A DNA stretch of 50,210 bases from Agrococcus sp. (GTDB taxonomy: Bacteria; Actinomycetota; Actinomycetes; Actinomycetales; Microbacteriaceae): assembly GCA_031179215.1 (NCBI GenBank), contig JAPSIA010000005.1, positions 1 to 50,210 of the forward strand. Direction: 5' to 3'. The position numbers and the translations under genes were made by a program. Below the pieces are notes generated by a model. The model made no database searches, was not told the DNA's origin, and worked only from the letters and a program-made list of their open reading frames with translations. Below, piece by piece: positions 27,174 through 37,201 of the stretch; within the stretch, counting starts at the first letter, position 1, and every line of letters starts with the position of its first letter.

Positions 27174-28123
27174 GCGTCCCTCCGCACGACGGTCACGTCG
27201 CCCGAGACCGTGCTCGCGCTGAAGTCGAAGGGCTCCACTCCGTCGACCACCTCGCGGCCGCCGCGCTTGGGCATCGCGACACCCGCGATCGAGCCGCGGC
27301 CCGAGACCGTGCGCGTCGTCGCCCGCACGCCCTGACCGGCGTCGATGCGCACCGTGACGTCGCCCGAGACGGAGTTGGCGGTGATGCTGCGGGGCGCGCC
27401 GCGGACGTCGAGCAGCACGTCGCCGCTCACGGTGTCGATCCCGACGACATCGAGCGCGCCGGACGCCGTGACGTCCGCCGAGACGCCGTGCACCGAGAGG
27501 CGCCCGCTGCCGCCCGAGACCTCCACGTCGCCGGAGACCGTGTTGAGGTCGAGGTCGCCCTCGTGCGACTCCACCTGCACGGCACCCGAGACGGTGCTGA
27601 GGCTCGCTCGCGAGCGCAGTCCCGAGACGAGGGCGGATGCGCTCACCTGTCCGAGCGAGAGCGCCACGTGGCGGGGCACGACGATGCTGAGCTCGGTCTT
27701 GGCGCGCACGCCGACGAGCGCCTTCACCGACTCCCACACGTCGTCCCAGCTCACGCGCGGATGCGAGATCGACAAGCGGCCCTGCTCGAGCGTGACCGAG
27801 AGATCGCGCCCCTCGACGCGATGCACCTCGACGCGCGCGGTGGGCTCGTCGTGGCCGACGATGTCGACGCTGCCGCCGACGATGCCGACGCGCAGCGATG
27901 CCACGGCATCGATGTCGATGACTCGGCTCTGCCCCTCGCGGATCGTCCAGCGCTCCGTGATGGCGTCGGCGCCGGACGCGGTCGCGCCCGAGGAGCTGCG
28001 GGGCGCCTCGCTCCGCGGCGCGCTCGCGCCGAAGCCCTGCGCGCCGTCGCCGACGCCCTGCGCGCCGAAGTCCTGCGCGCCGCTGCGCGCGGCGTCCTCG
28101 CCGCGCTCCCACTGCTGATCCAT
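27170..28123 (-). CDS. DUF4097 family beta-helix-like protein
   Basis: 317 residues. After an 55-residue disordered start (GAQDFGAQGVGDGAQGFG), the protein consists of short strands with a recurring T/NSVSGDV motif: LSTVSGAVQVES, LNTVSGDVEVSG, IDTVSGDVLLDV, ANSVSGDVTVRI, TRTVSGRGSIAG and ASTVSGDVTVVR. This is the ladder typical of DUF4097 adhesin-like or polymer-like proteins. No signal peptide is visible, so it is probably cytosolic or membrane-peripheral. It is cotranscribed with its PadR regulator, a common actinobacterial pairing. Function unknown. Confidence 0.88.
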   Translation of the reverse strand: MDQQWERGEDAARSGAQDFGAQGVGDGAQGFGASAPRSEAPRSSSGATASGADAITERWTIREGQSRVIDIDAVASLRVGIVGGSVDIVGHDEPTARVEVHRVEGRDLSVTLEQGRLSISHPRVSWDDVWESVKALVGVRAKTELSIVVPRHVALSLGQVSASALVSGLRSRASLSTVSGAVQVESHEGDLDLNTVSGDVEVSGGSGRLSVHGVSADVTASGALDVVGIDTVSGDVLLDVRGAPRSITANSVSGDVTVRIDAGQGVRATTRTVSGRGSIAGVAMPKRGGREVVDGVEPFDFSASTVSGDVTVVRRDA

Positions 28124-28175
28124 GTCCGCTCCCCTGCGCTCAAGCCGTGGCGGCCCCGGCGGCCCCCACTCGCGC

Positions 28176-28212
28176 TATATCGCGTCCTGCAACACACGAT
28201 ATATCGCGTCCT
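28176..28212 (-). promoter_or_regulatory. Probable PadR operator upstream of the DUF4097-padR operon
   Basis: TATATCGCGTCCT occurs twice (28176-28188 and 28200-28212), exactly 24 bp apart. The second copy includes the palindrome CGATATATCG. These are the only AT-rich bases in a very GC-rich intergenic region and lie about 50-90 nt before the operon start at 28123. Assignment to PadR is by position and symmetry only. Confidence 0.5.
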
Positions 28213-28240
28213 CCGGCTCGGCAACCCTCGCGCACGACGA

Positions 28241-28304
28241 CGCGGACCCCGTCCCGCCAGGCGGACCCGAGATCGGGGGTCCATCCGGCGGAACGGGGTC
28301 CGCG
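28241..28304 (-). terminator. Large hairpin terminator of guaB
   Basis: Arms 28241-28258 and 28287-28304 pair over 18 bp with one mismatch, with a smaller hairpin in the loop. The structure starts 15 nt beyond the guaB stop codon. Confidence 0.65.
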
Positions 28305-28319
28305 AGGGTGCGCGCTCGC

Positions 28320-29861
<1,542 letters not shown>

Positions 29862-29925
29862 CTAAGACCTGGCGAACTCGCGGGCGGAGCCATCGAATGA
29901 GGCATGCGAGCGCAGACAACGCCGC

Positions 29926-29931
29926 TACTGT
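29926..29931 (+). promoter_or_regulatory. Putative -10 box of the liv operon
   Basis: TACTGT followed by GTCACCA lies 74 nt before the livH GTG. The livK promoter has the same CTACTGT-N2-CACCA arrangement. GTAACGGTC at 29850-29858 also recurs near livK. No good -35 is visible. Confidence 0.4.
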
Positions 29932-30004
29932 GTCACCACCGATGTAACGGGCAAGCCGCACGCGGCATTCCCAGGGCAGCGCTGCCCGACGACATGGAGG
30001 ACAT

Positions 30005-31399
30005 GTGAACACGTCCAGCACACCTCGGCGGAGAGGGCTCCGGCGAGCGATCGCCGCAGCGCTCGCCGTCATGGGGATGGTCGCTGGCGGAGCGGCCGCG
30101 GCCACCGCCGCGCCCGCGCCCCAGACCGAGCCGCCAGCTCCCTACAACTTCAACGGCATCATCCGCGACGGGCAGACGCCCCTCGAGGGCGTCGAGATCA
30201 CCGTCACCGGCAACGGGGTGGACGAGACCGTCGCCACCGGTGCCGACGGACGCTGGGTCGTAGGGGTGCCCGCGCAGGGCACGTACACCGTCTCGATCGA
30301 CACGTCGACGCTCCCCGAGGGCGTCACGCTGCGAGACCCGTCGTTCGAGAGCCGGGAGCTCGAGGTCAGCACGTCGACCTCCGTCGGCGTGCTCTTCCCG
30401 TTCGGCCCGCCCGCCGCAGGCGGCGGCGGCGATGGCGGCACGGACGGCGAGGCGACACCCGCACCCGGCGCGGAGCCCGGCGCCGGCGCCGGCGCGGGCG
30501 CGACCTCGAACGACTTCGGCTCGCAGGTGCTCGCCCGACTCATCTCCGGCCTGGGCTTCGGCCTGCTGCTCGCGCTCGCGGCGATCGGCATCACGCTCAT
30601 CTTCGGCACCACCGGCGTGAACAACTTCGCCCACGGCGAGCTGCTCACCTTCGGCGGCATCATCTTCTACTTCACGACCACGATCGCCAACTGGCCGGTG
30701 TGGAGCGCGATCATCGTGACGCTGCTGGCCTCGGCCGCGTTCGGGTGGTTCCACGACTGGGGCATCTTCAAGCCCCTGCGCCGCCGCCGCGTCGGCCTCG
30801 TGCAGGTGCTGATCGTGACGATCGGCCTGTCGATCGCGCTGCGCTACTTCTTCCAGTTCCTGATCGGCGGCGGCATCGAGGGCCTCTCGGTCGACCGCGG
30901 CGCCGTCGTGCAGGTCGGCCCCGTCGCGATGACGACCTCGAACATCGTGAGCACGCTCATCGCCATCGTCGTGCTCGCAGCCGTCGGATGGTTCCTCACG
31001 CGCACGCGCATCGGCAAGGCCACCCGCGCTGTCAGCGACAACGCGAGCCTCGCGGCGGCATCGGGCATCGATGTCGACCGCGTGATCCGCATCGTCTGGG
31101 TGCTCGCCGGAGTGCTCACCGGCGGCGCGGGCATCCTCTACACGTACTTCATCGGCGCGAACATCAAGTGGGACATGGGCTTCACGATCCTGCTGCTGCT
31201 CTTCGCCGGCGTGACGCTCGGCGGCCTCGGCAGCGCCTTCGGCGCCCTCGTCGGCGCCGTCTTCATCGGCATCGTGACGGAGCTGTCGACGCTGTTCCTC
31301 GCGCCCGACCTCCGCTACGCGGTGGCGCTGCTGGTGCTCATCCTCGTGCTCCTGTTCCGGCCGCAGGGCATCCTCGGCCGCAAGGAAAGGATCGGCTGA
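30005..31399 (+). CDS. livH: Branched-chain amino acid ABC transporter permease LivH with extracytoplasmic N-terminal domain
   Basis: 464 residues, about 170 longer than a usual LivH. Residues 1-36 form a signal peptide (RRGLRRAIAAALAVMGMVAGGAAAATAAPA). Residues about 45-130 look like a carboxypeptidase-regulatory/Cna-B-like beta-sandwich (GIIRDGQTPLEGVEITVTG, GADGRWVVGVPAQGTYTVSID). A Gly/Ala/Pro linker follows, then the permease from about 175 (ARLISGLGFGLLLALAAIGITLIFG), with NNFAHGELLTFGG and LFAGVTLGGLGSAFGALVGA typical of LivH. GTG at 30005 has GGAGG 5 nt upstream. First gene of livHMGF. Confidence 0.93.
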   Translation: MNTSSTPRRRGLRRAIAAALAVMGMVAGGAAAATAAPAPQTEPPAPYNFNGIIRDGQTPLEGVEITVTGNGVDETVATGADGRWVVGVPAQGTYTVSIDTSTLPEGVTLRDPSFESRELEVSTSTSVGVLFPFGPPAAGGGGDGGTDGEATPAPGAEPGAGAGAGATSNDFGSQVLARLISGLGFGLLLALAAIGITLIFGTTGVNNFAHGELLTFGGIIFYFTTTIANWPVWSAIIVTLLASAAFGWFHDWGIFKPLRRRRVGLVQVLIVTIGLSIALRYFFQFLIGGGIEGLSVDRGAVVQVGPVAMTTSNIVSTLIAIVVLAAVGWFLTRTRIGKATRAVSDNASLAAASGIDVDRVIRIVWVLAGVLTGGAGILYTYFIGANIKWDMGFTILLLLFAGVTLGGLGSAFGALVGAVFIGIVTELSTLFLAPDLRYAVALLVLILVLLFRPQGILGRKERIG

Positions 31400-31400
31400 C

Positions 31401-32417
31401 ATGGACTTCCTGGCAATCGTCAACAACGCTGCGGGCGAGATCCTCTCACCGACCACGGCGGCCTTCGCGCTCGCCACGATCGGCCTCAACATCCACTTCG
31501 GCTACTCGGGGCTGCTGAACTTCGGCCAGGCGGGCTTCATGGCCGTCGGCGCCTATGCGTTCGCGATCTTCACGATCATGGTCGATCCGACGGCCACGCT
31601 CGGCTGGCCCGTGTGGCTGTCCTTCTTGAGCGCAGTGCTCGTCGCGATCCTCGCGGCCGTCGTCTTCGCGCTGATCCTCGGCATCCCCACCCTGCGCCTG
31701 CGGGGCGACTACCTGGCGATCGTGACCATCGCGGCGGCGGAGATCATCCGCTTCACCGTCAGGACGCAGGACCTCACGGAGGTCACGGGCGGCTCGCAGG
31801 GCTTGACCGGCGCGAGCTACAAGGGCGACCTCGAGGCGCTCAACCCGCTGACCGGCAGCACCTACGGCTTCGGGCCCTGGACCGCGACCGCGTACGACAC
31901 CTGGGTCCGCATCATCGCGTGGTCGATCGTGATCGTGGCGCTCGTCCTCGTGTGGCTGCTCATGCGCAGCCCTTGGGGACGCGTCATCAAGGGCATCCGC
32001 GAGGACGAGGACGCCGTGCGCTCGCTCGGCAAGAACGTCTACTCGTACAAGATGCAGGCCCTCGTGCTGGGCGGCTCGATGGGCGCGCTCGCCGGCGTGC
32101 TGTACGTGCTGCCCCGAGCGGTGCAGCCGGACAACTTCGCGACCACCCTCACGTTCTACATCTGGACGGCGCTGCTGCTCGGCGGCGCAGCGACGGTGTT
32201 CGGCCCGCTGCTCGGCGCGATCCTCTTCTGGGTCCTGCTGTCCTTCACCGGTGGCATCATCGTCGGCCTCCACTCGATGGGCATCTTCGGCGACATGACC
32301 GGGACGCAGGCAGGCCAGCTGCGCTTCGTGATCGTCGGCCTCGCCCTCATGGCGCTCGTGGTCTTCCGACCACAGGGCATCCTCGGCAACAAGAAGGAGC
32401 TGTCGTTCAATGTCTGA
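31401..32417 (+). CDS. livM: Branched-chain amino acid ABC transporter permease LivM
   Basis: 338 residues, polytopic. Family blocks: GLNIHFGYSGLLNFGQAGFMAVGAYAFAI, IPTLRLRGDYLAIVTIAAAEIIRF, SPWGRVIKGIREDEDAVRSLGKNVYSYKMQALVLGGS (the coupling loop to the ATPases) and RPQGILGNKKE at the end. It pairs with LivH as the second membrane subunit. It begins 1 nt after the livH stop, with AAAGGA just upstream, and overlaps livG by 8 nt. Transcribed within livHMGF. Confidence 0.96.
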   Translation: MDFLAIVNNAAGEILSPTTAAFALATIGLNIHFGYSGLLNFGQAGFMAVGAYAFAIFTIMVDPTATLGWPVWLSFLSAVLVAILAAVVFALILGIPTLRLRGDYLAIVTIAAAEIIRFTVRTQDLTEVTGGSQGLTGASYKGDLEALNPLTGSTYGFGPWTATAYDTWVRIIAWSIVIVALVLVWLLMRSPWGRVIKGIREDEDAVRSLGKNVYSYKMQALVLGGSMGALAGVLYVLPRAVQPDNFATTLTFYIWTALLLGGAATVFGPLLGAILFWVLLSFTGGIIVGLHSMGIFGDMTGTQAGQLRFVIVGLALMALVVFRPQGILGNKKELSFNV

Positions 32418-33405
32418 CACGGCCACGCCCCGCGCTGCGTCCGCGGCGACGCACCCGCTGGTCGACGGCGAGGTGGGACCCGGCTGCACCAAGGTCGACC
32501 CGATCATCGTCGCCGACGGCGTCGTGCGCCAGTTCGGCGGCCTCACGGCGGTCGACGTCGCGCACCTCGAGATCCCGCGCGGCATGATCACCGCCCTCAT
32601 CGGCCCGAACGGCGCTGGCAAGACGACGTTCTTCAACCTGCTCACGGGCTTCGACCGCCCGAACAAGGGCACCTGGTCGTTCGAGGGCCAGTCGCTCTCG
32701 CACGTGCCGAGCCACAAGGTGGCTCGGCGCGGCATGGTCCGCACGTTCCAGCTGACGAAGTCGCTCGGTCGGCTGACCGTGCTGCAGAACATGCTGCTGG
32801 GCGCCCGCGACCAGCGCGGCGAGGGCTTGTTCGCGGCGCTCGTGCGGCCCCTGTGGAAGGCGCAGGAGGCGGCCAACACCGAGCGCGCCGAGAGGCTGCT
32901 CGCGCGCTTCAAGCTCGACGAGAAGCGCGACGACTACGCGGCGTCGCTCTCGGGCGGTCAGCGCAAGCTGCTCGAGATGGCGCGCGCCCTCATGAGCGAG
33001 CCGACGCTCGTCATGCTCGACGAGCCGATGGCAGGGGTCAACCCGGCGCTGACCCAGTCGCTGCTCGACCACGTGCGCGGCCTCAAGGACGAGGGCATGA
33101 CCGTGCTCTTCGTCGAGCACGACATGCACATGGTGCGCCACATCTCCGACTGGGTGATCGTCATGGCCGAGGGGAAGGTCGTCGCCGAGGGTCCGCCAGA
33201 GACGATCATGCAGAACAAGGCGGTCGTCGACGCGTACCTCGGCGCGCACCACGACACCGACCTCGGCACCCTGACGAACCAGCAGGTCGCGCAGATCCAC
33301 GAGGACGCCGAGGTCGAGGTGCCCGTCGATCCCGACGCGCACGCCTCGGGAGCAGATGCGTCGCGCGACGCCGCGACGGACGCCGACCAGGAGGGCCAGC
33401 GATGA
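32410..33405 (+). CDS. livG: Branched-chain amino acid ABC transporter ATPase LivG
   Basis: 331 residues. Walker A is GPNGAGKTTFFN (about residue 66), the Q-loop lies in FQLTKSLGRLTVLQN, the signature motif is LSGGQRKLLEMARAL, Walker B is LVMLDEPMAGVNP, and the H-loop is FVEHDMHMV. The LivG-specific ending YLGAH is followed by about 50 extra residues of acidic, disordered tail. The ATG lies inside livM, and the stop overlaps livF by 4 nt (ATGA), so all subunits are translated together. Confidence 0.96.
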   Translation: MSDTATPRAASAATHPLVDGEVGPGCTKVDPIIVADGVVRQFGGLTAVDVAHLEIPRGMITALIGPNGAGKTTFFNLLTGFDRPNKGTWSFEGQSLSHVPSHKVARRGMVRTFQLTKSLGRLTVLQNMLLGARDQRGEGLFAALVRPLWKAQEAANTERAERLLARFKLDEKRDDYAASLSGGQRKLLEMARALMSEPTLVMLDEPMAGVNPALTQSLLDHVRGLKDEGMTVLFVEHDMHMVRHISDWVIVMAEGKVVAEGPPETIMQNKAVVDAYLGAHHDTDLGTLTNQQVAQIHEDAEVEVPVDPDAHASGADASRDAATDADQEGQR

Positions 33406-34202
33406 CCACGACCGGAGCCACCGCCGCCGCCACCCCGGTGCTCGAGACGAAGGAGCTCGTCGCGGGCTACCTGCCGGGCGTCAACATCCTCAACGGCTGC
33501 TCGATCGTCGCCAAGCAAGGCGACCTCATCGGCATCATCGGTCCCAACGGCGCTGGCAAGTCGACGCTGCTGAAGGCGGTCTTCGGCCAGGTGAGCATCC
33601 GCAGCGGCAGCGTGCTGCTGCACGGCGACGACATCACCGGCCTCAAGGCCGACAAGCTCGTGGGCAAGGGCGTCGGCATGGTGCCGCAGAACAACAACGT
33701 CTTCCCCTCGCTCACCATCGAGGAGAACCTCGAGATGGGGCTCTTCCAGCAGCCGAAGCTGTTCAAGGAGCGCTTCGAGTTCGTCGGCGCGCTCTTCCCC
33801 GAGCTCGTCAAGCGCCGCAGGCAGCGCGCCGGCAGCCTGTCGGGCGGCGAGCGCCAGATGGTCGCCATGGGCCGCGCGCTCATGATGGACCCCGCGGTGC
33901 TGCTGCTCGACGAGCCGAGCGCGGGCCTCAGCCCGGTGCGCCAGGACGAGACGTTCCTGCGCGTCGCGGAGATCAACAGCCACGGCGTCACGATCGTGAT
34001 GGTCGAGCAGAACGCCCGTCGCTGCCTGCAGATCGCCCACCGCGCCTACGTGCTGGACCACGGCACGGACGCGTACACGGGCACGGGCCGCGAGATGCTG
34101 AACGACCCGAAGGTCATCCAGCTCTACCTCGGCACGCTGGCGACGGACGTGGAGGACAAGGCGCGCACCGAGTCGCAGCCGACCGCCGATCCGGCCGGCT
34201 GA
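33402..34202 (+). CDS. livF: Branched-chain amino acid ABC transporter ATPase LivF
   Basis: 266 residues. Walker A is GPNGAGKSTLLKAVFG (about residue 47), followed by GMVPQNNNVFPSLTIEENLEMG. The signature is LSGGERQMVAMGRALMMDP, Walker B is LLLDEPSAGLSP and the H-loop region is VMVEQNARRCLQIAHRAYVLDHG, the last typical of LivF. It is the last gene of livHMGF; two consecutive hairpins follow. GGAGGG lies 7 nt before the ATG. Confidence 0.96.
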   Translation: MTTTGATAAATPVLETKELVAGYLPGVNILNGCSIVAKQGDLIGIIGPNGAGKSTLLKAVFGQVSIRSGSVLLHGDDITGLKADKLVGKGVGMVPQNNNVFPSLTIEENLEMGLFQQPKLFKERFEFVGALFPELVKRRRQRAGSLSGGERQMVAMGRALMMDPAVLLLDEPSAGLSPVRQDETFLRVAEINSHGVTIVMVEQNARRCLQIAHRAYVLDHGTDAYTGTGREMLNDPKVIQLYLGTLATDVEDKARTESQPTADPAG

Positions 34203-34214
34203 TCCCGCTGCATC

Positions 34215-34250
34215 GCGAGAGGGGCTCCGCTGCCGCGGGGCCCCTCTCGC
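34215..34250 (+). terminator. Terminator of the liv operon
   Basis: A 16-bp stem with one wobble (arms 34215-34230 / 34235-34250) and a 4-nt loop, 12 nt after the livF stop. Confidence 0.75.
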
Positions 34251-34287
34251 GTCGGTCGGGCCGTCGAACCGCACGGCCCAGACGCGA

Positions 34288-34315
34288 AGAGGGCCCCGCC
34301 GAAGCGGGGCCCTCT
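34288..34315. terminator. Bidirectional terminator between livF and livK
   Basis: A 12-bp perfect stem (34288-34299 / 34304-34315) with loop CGAA lies 22 nt past the stop of the leftward livK gene. Confidence 0.8.
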
Positions 34316-34337
34316 CACGTCGATCGGCGCTGCGGCG

Positions 34338-35618
34338 TCACTCGACGAGCGAGCCGAACTCCGTGGTCACCAGCGAGTACTGGTTGTCGGCGCCGTACTG
34401 GTAGATGCCGATGTAGGCCTCGGAGGGGTCGCCCACGTCGTCGAACGTCACCGGACCGGAGAAGCCGTCGTAGTCGATGTCCTCACCGGCCTCCAGGAGC
34501 TCGAGGCAGTCGCTGATCGCCGTGCACTTCTCGCCATCGCGCGAGACCGACTGCAGGTTGTCCCGGATCGTGATCGCATCGGCGCTGCCGCCCTGGACAG
34601 CCGCGAGCGCTGCCAGCACGACCGCGTCGTAGGACTCGGGAGCGTAGGAGAAGTCCTCCAGCTCCGGGTCGACCTCGAGCAGGCGCTCGCGGAAGGTCTC
34701 GTCCGCGGTGTTGCCCGGCAGCGTGCCGTACGCGCCCTCGAGCGTGCCCTCGGGGAAGTTGTACCCGTTCGAGAGGTTGCCGTCGACGAAGTACATGCCG
34801 GTCGACGGGAAGCCGTTCGTCACGAGCTCGGGCACGATCTGCGCCGCCTCTGCGAAGGACAGGATGGCGATCGCGTCCGGGTTGCCGGCGACGAGCTCTG
34901 CGACCTGCGAGCCGAAGTTGGAGTCGCCCGGGTTGTAGAGCACGCTGCCGGTGACGGTACCGCCCGCCTCCTCGAACGTCTCGGTCACGTAGCCCTCGAG
35001 GCCCGTGCCGTACGGGTCGTTGAGCGTGATGAAGCCGACCGAGGTCGCTCCGTTCGCGAGCATCTGGTTCGCGAGCACGCGGCCCTGCAGCAGGTCGTTC
35101 GGAGCGGTGCGCCAGTAGAAGCCGTCGTCCTCGTACTCGATGAAGTCGGACGCGGTGTTCGCCGGCGAGATCTGCACGACCTGCGCGTCGATCAGCCGGT
35201 CGATGATGGTCAGCGAGACGCCGGACGACGCCGCGCCGATGACCGTGTCGACGCCGAGCCCGATGAGCTCGTCGGCCGACTGCGTCGCGATGTCGGTGGT
35301 CGTGTCTCCCGAGTCCCGGTGCTCGACGGTGATGTCGAACTCGAAGCCCGCCTCCTCCAGCTCCTTGACTGCGAGGTCGACGCCCGCGAACTCGGGCGGA
35401 CCGAGGATCGCGAGGTTGCCGGTCTGGGGCAGGATCGTGCCGACGACGAACGACGTGTCGGTCTCGCCGCCGCCGGACTCCTCGGGGCCGGCGGATCCGG
35501 ACGGCGCGGGGGTGCCGCCGCCCGAGCAGGCGGCGAGCAGCAGGACACCCGCGGCCGCGGCGCCGAGCGCGGCGTACCGGCGGGGGCTGCGCCCCTTGGT
35601 GCGAAGGAAGGACTGCAT
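34338..35618 (-). CDS. livK: Branched-chain amino acid ABC transporter substrate-binding lipoprotein
   Basis: 426 residues. An N-terminal lipoprotein signal ends in LLLAACSGGG (lipobox LAAC, Cys at about residue 31), then a Gly/Ser/Pro/Glu linker. The periplasmic-binding fold type I follows: VVGTILPQTGNLAILGPPEFAGVDLAVKELEEAGF, PANTASDF, NDPYGTGLEGYVTETFEEAGG and SYAPESYDAVVLAALA. It captures amino acids or related compounds for LivHMGF. The gene converges on livF and has its own promoter, letting the binding protein be made separately and probably in excess. Exact ligand unknown. Confidence 0.94.
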   Translation of the reverse strand: MQSFLRTKGRSPRRYAALGAAAAGVLLLAACSGGGTPAPSGSAGPEESGGGETDTSFVVGTILPQTGNLAILGPPEFAGVDLAVKELEEAGFEFDITVEHRDSGDTTTDIATQSADELIGLGVDTVIGAASSGVSLTIIDRLIDAQVVQISPANTASDFIEYEDDGFYWRTAPNDLLQGRVLANQMLANGATSVGFITLNDPYGTGLEGYVTETFEEAGGTVTGSVLYNPGDSNFGSQVAELVAGNPDAIAILSFAEAAQIVPELVTNGFPSTGMYFVDGNLSNGYNFPEGTLEGAYGTLPGNTADETFRERLLEVDPELEDFSYAPESYDAVVLAALAAVQGGSADAITIRDNLQSVSRDGEKCTAISDCLELLEAGEDIDYDGFSGPVTFDDVGDPSEAYIGIYQYGADNQYSLVTTEFGSLVE

Positions 35619-35666
35619 TGTGCTCCTCAGTTGCAGGAAGCGCTCGCTGACGCGGGCGTTGGTGCA

Positions 35667-35672
35667 ACAGTA
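35667..35672 (-). promoter_or_regulatory. Putative -10 box and upstream direct repeat of livK
   Basis: TACTGT on the minus strand, 48 nt before the ATG, followed by TGCACCA as at livH. Upstream, TTGTAAC and TTGCAAC (35714-35720 and 35728-35734) form a direct repeat at 14-nt spacing that could bind a response regulator or other activator. Confidence 0.4.
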
Positions 35673-35781
35673 GGCGAGGAACCGCCCGTTTTCCGGGGCG
35701 CTGCGTCACGACCTTGTAACGGTCTTGTTGCAACCGTCCCCCGGCGCCGCGCTCCTGGAGGAGCGGCGGCCAGGGACGCCC

Positions 35782-36693
35782 TCAGGCAGCCGGCGGGATC
35801 AGCGGCGGGCGCCGGAAGTGCCGGCCGACGGCGTCGATCGAGACGAGCGCGACCGAGGCCCAGACGAGCGCGAAGCCGATCCAGCGCTCGAGCGGCATGG
35901 GCTCGTGCATGACGAAGGCGCCGAACAGGAAGGTCATGATGGGCGCGAGGTACTGCGTGAAGGCGACCCACGTGAGCGGGATGCGGCGGGTCGCGGCCGC
36001 GAACGCCAGCAGCGGGACGGCAGTGACGATGCCGAAGCCCGCGGCGCCGAGGATGCCGGCGGTGCCGTTCGCGCCGAGCGTGAGGCCGTGGAGCGAGATG
36101 GCGACGAGCATCATGGCGAGCGAGGCGGGGAGCGCGGCCGTCGTCTCGATCGTGAAGCCCGAGAGCGCATCCACCGATCCGCCGACGCGCTTCTTGATGA
36201 GCCCGTAGACGCCGAAGGAGCTCGCGACGAGGAGGCCGATCCACGGCACCTCGCCGTAGCCGACGATCATCACGCCGACGCCGACCGCGCCGAGGCCGAC
36301 CGCGGCCCACTGGAGGGGGCGCAGCCGCTCGCCGAGGAAGAGGACGGCGAGGACGACGCTCACGAGCGGGTTGAGGAAGTAGCCCAGGCTCGTCTCGAGC
36401 ACGCGATCGGAGAGCACGCCGACGACGAACGCCGTCCAGTTCACGAGCACCGCGTGGCCCGCGAGCACGAGGGTCCAGGTGTCGCGGCGGCTGCGCAGCA
36501 CCTGCCGCATGCGAGCCCAGCCGCGCGTCATCGCGACGAGCGCGAACGCGACGAGCACCGAGGCGATCACGCGCCAGCCGATGAGCTCGAAGCCGTCGAT
36601 GCCCCTCGTCAGCTGGAGGTAGACGGGCACGACGCCCCAGCAGGCGTACGCGAACAGCGCGTACCAGAGCCCGGTCCTCGCCCGGTCACCCAT
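35782..36693 (-). CDS. rarD: EamA family transporter RarD
   Basis: 303 residues with ten predicted membrane segments in two EamA halves. It opens GLWYALFAYACWGVVPVYLQL and contains FELIGWRVIASVLVA, NWTAFVVGVLSDRVLETSLGYFLNPLVSVVLAVLFLGERL and TQYLAPIMTFLFGAFVMHEPM, which are the RarD-specific blocks. The substrate of RarD is not established; relatives export metabolites. ATG at 36693 follows the groES terminator by 25 nt and has a GGGAGA-like site. It is the last gene before the livK promoter region. Confidence 0.9.
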   Translation of the reverse strand: MGDRARTGLWYALFAYACWGVVPVYLQLTRGIDGFELIGWRVIASVLVAFALVAMTRGWARMRQVLRSRRDTWTLVLAGHAVLVNWTAFVVGVLSDRVLETSLGYFLNPLVSVVLAVLFLGERLRPLQWAAVGLGAVGVGVMIVGYGEVPWIGLLVASSFGVYGLIKKRVGGSVDALSGFTIETTAALPASLAMMLVAISLHGLTLGANGTAGILGAAGFGIVTAVPLLAFAAATRRIPLTWVAFTQYLAPIMTFLFGAFVMHEPMPLERWIGFALVWASVALVSIDAVGRHFRRPPLIPPAA

Positions 36694-36717
36694 GCGGATC
36701 TCCCATCAGACTGCGAA

Positions 36718-36745
36718 GGCGGCGCCCCCGGAAGGGGACGCCGCC
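36718..36745 (-). terminator. Terminator of groES
   Basis: An 11-bp stem with one bulged A (36718-36728 / 36734-36745), 18 nt beyond the groES stop. It separates groES from rarD. Confidence 0.7.
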
Positions 36746-36763
36746 GTTCTGCTCAGTGGAGCG

Positions 36764-37060
36764 TCAGCGCTCGACGATCGCCAGCACGTCGCGGGCCGAG
36801 AGCACGAGGTACTCGTCGGTGCCGTACTTGACCTCGGTGCCGCCGTACTTCGAGTACAGCACGCGGTCGCCGACGGAGACGTCGAGCGGCACGCGGTTGC
36901 CGTTGTCGTCGATGCGGCCGGGGCCGACCGCCACGACCTCGCCCTCCTGGGGCTTCTCCTTGGCGGTGTCAGGGATGACGAGACCGCTCGCAGTGGTCGT
37001 CTCTGCCTCGACCTGCTTGATGACGATGCGGTCCTCGAGCGGCTTGATGGAAACCGACAC
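36764..37060 (-). CDS. groES: Co-chaperonin GroES
   Basis: 98 residues, standard family length. It forms the heptameric lid of the GroEL folding chamber. [44 protein letters not shown] contains the mobile loop, and [25 protein letters not shown] completes the beta-barrel. The start is GTG at 37060 with AAGAGG upstream. Unusually for a chaperonin operon, no groEL follows: a terminator and rarD come next. A CIRCE operator lies upstream, so HrcA control is expected. Confidence 0.97.
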   Translation of the reverse strand: MSVSIKPLEDRIVIKQVEAETTTASGLVIPDTAKEKPQEGEVVAVGPGRIDDNGNRVPLDVSVGDRVLYSKYGGTEVKYGTDEYLVLSARDVLAIVER

Positions 37061-37117
37061 GGTTGCCTCTTTCTGTCAGACTCTGGGGTCAGTCCGGACT
37101 CGCCGGACAGCAGCTCA

Positions 37118-37159
37118 AGCCTAAGCCGTCGATTGGCACTCGGTCAACATGAGTGCCAA
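37118..37159 (-). promoter_or_regulatory. groES heat-shock promoter with CIRCE operator
   Basis: CIRCE at 37133-37159: TTGGCACTC, nine bases, GAGTGCCAA, a perfect 9-9-9 dyad close to the HrcA consensus. On the minus strand a -35 TTGACC (37147-37142) lies within the dyad spacer and a -10 TAGGCT (37123-37118) follows at 18-nt spacing, so bound HrcA would cover the -35. The divergent methyltransferase gene starts 42 nt to the right. Confidence 0.9.
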
Positions 37160-37201
37160 CGGCGTGGGTGGCCGCGGGCTCGTCAATGCTTGACTGGAGC
37201 C

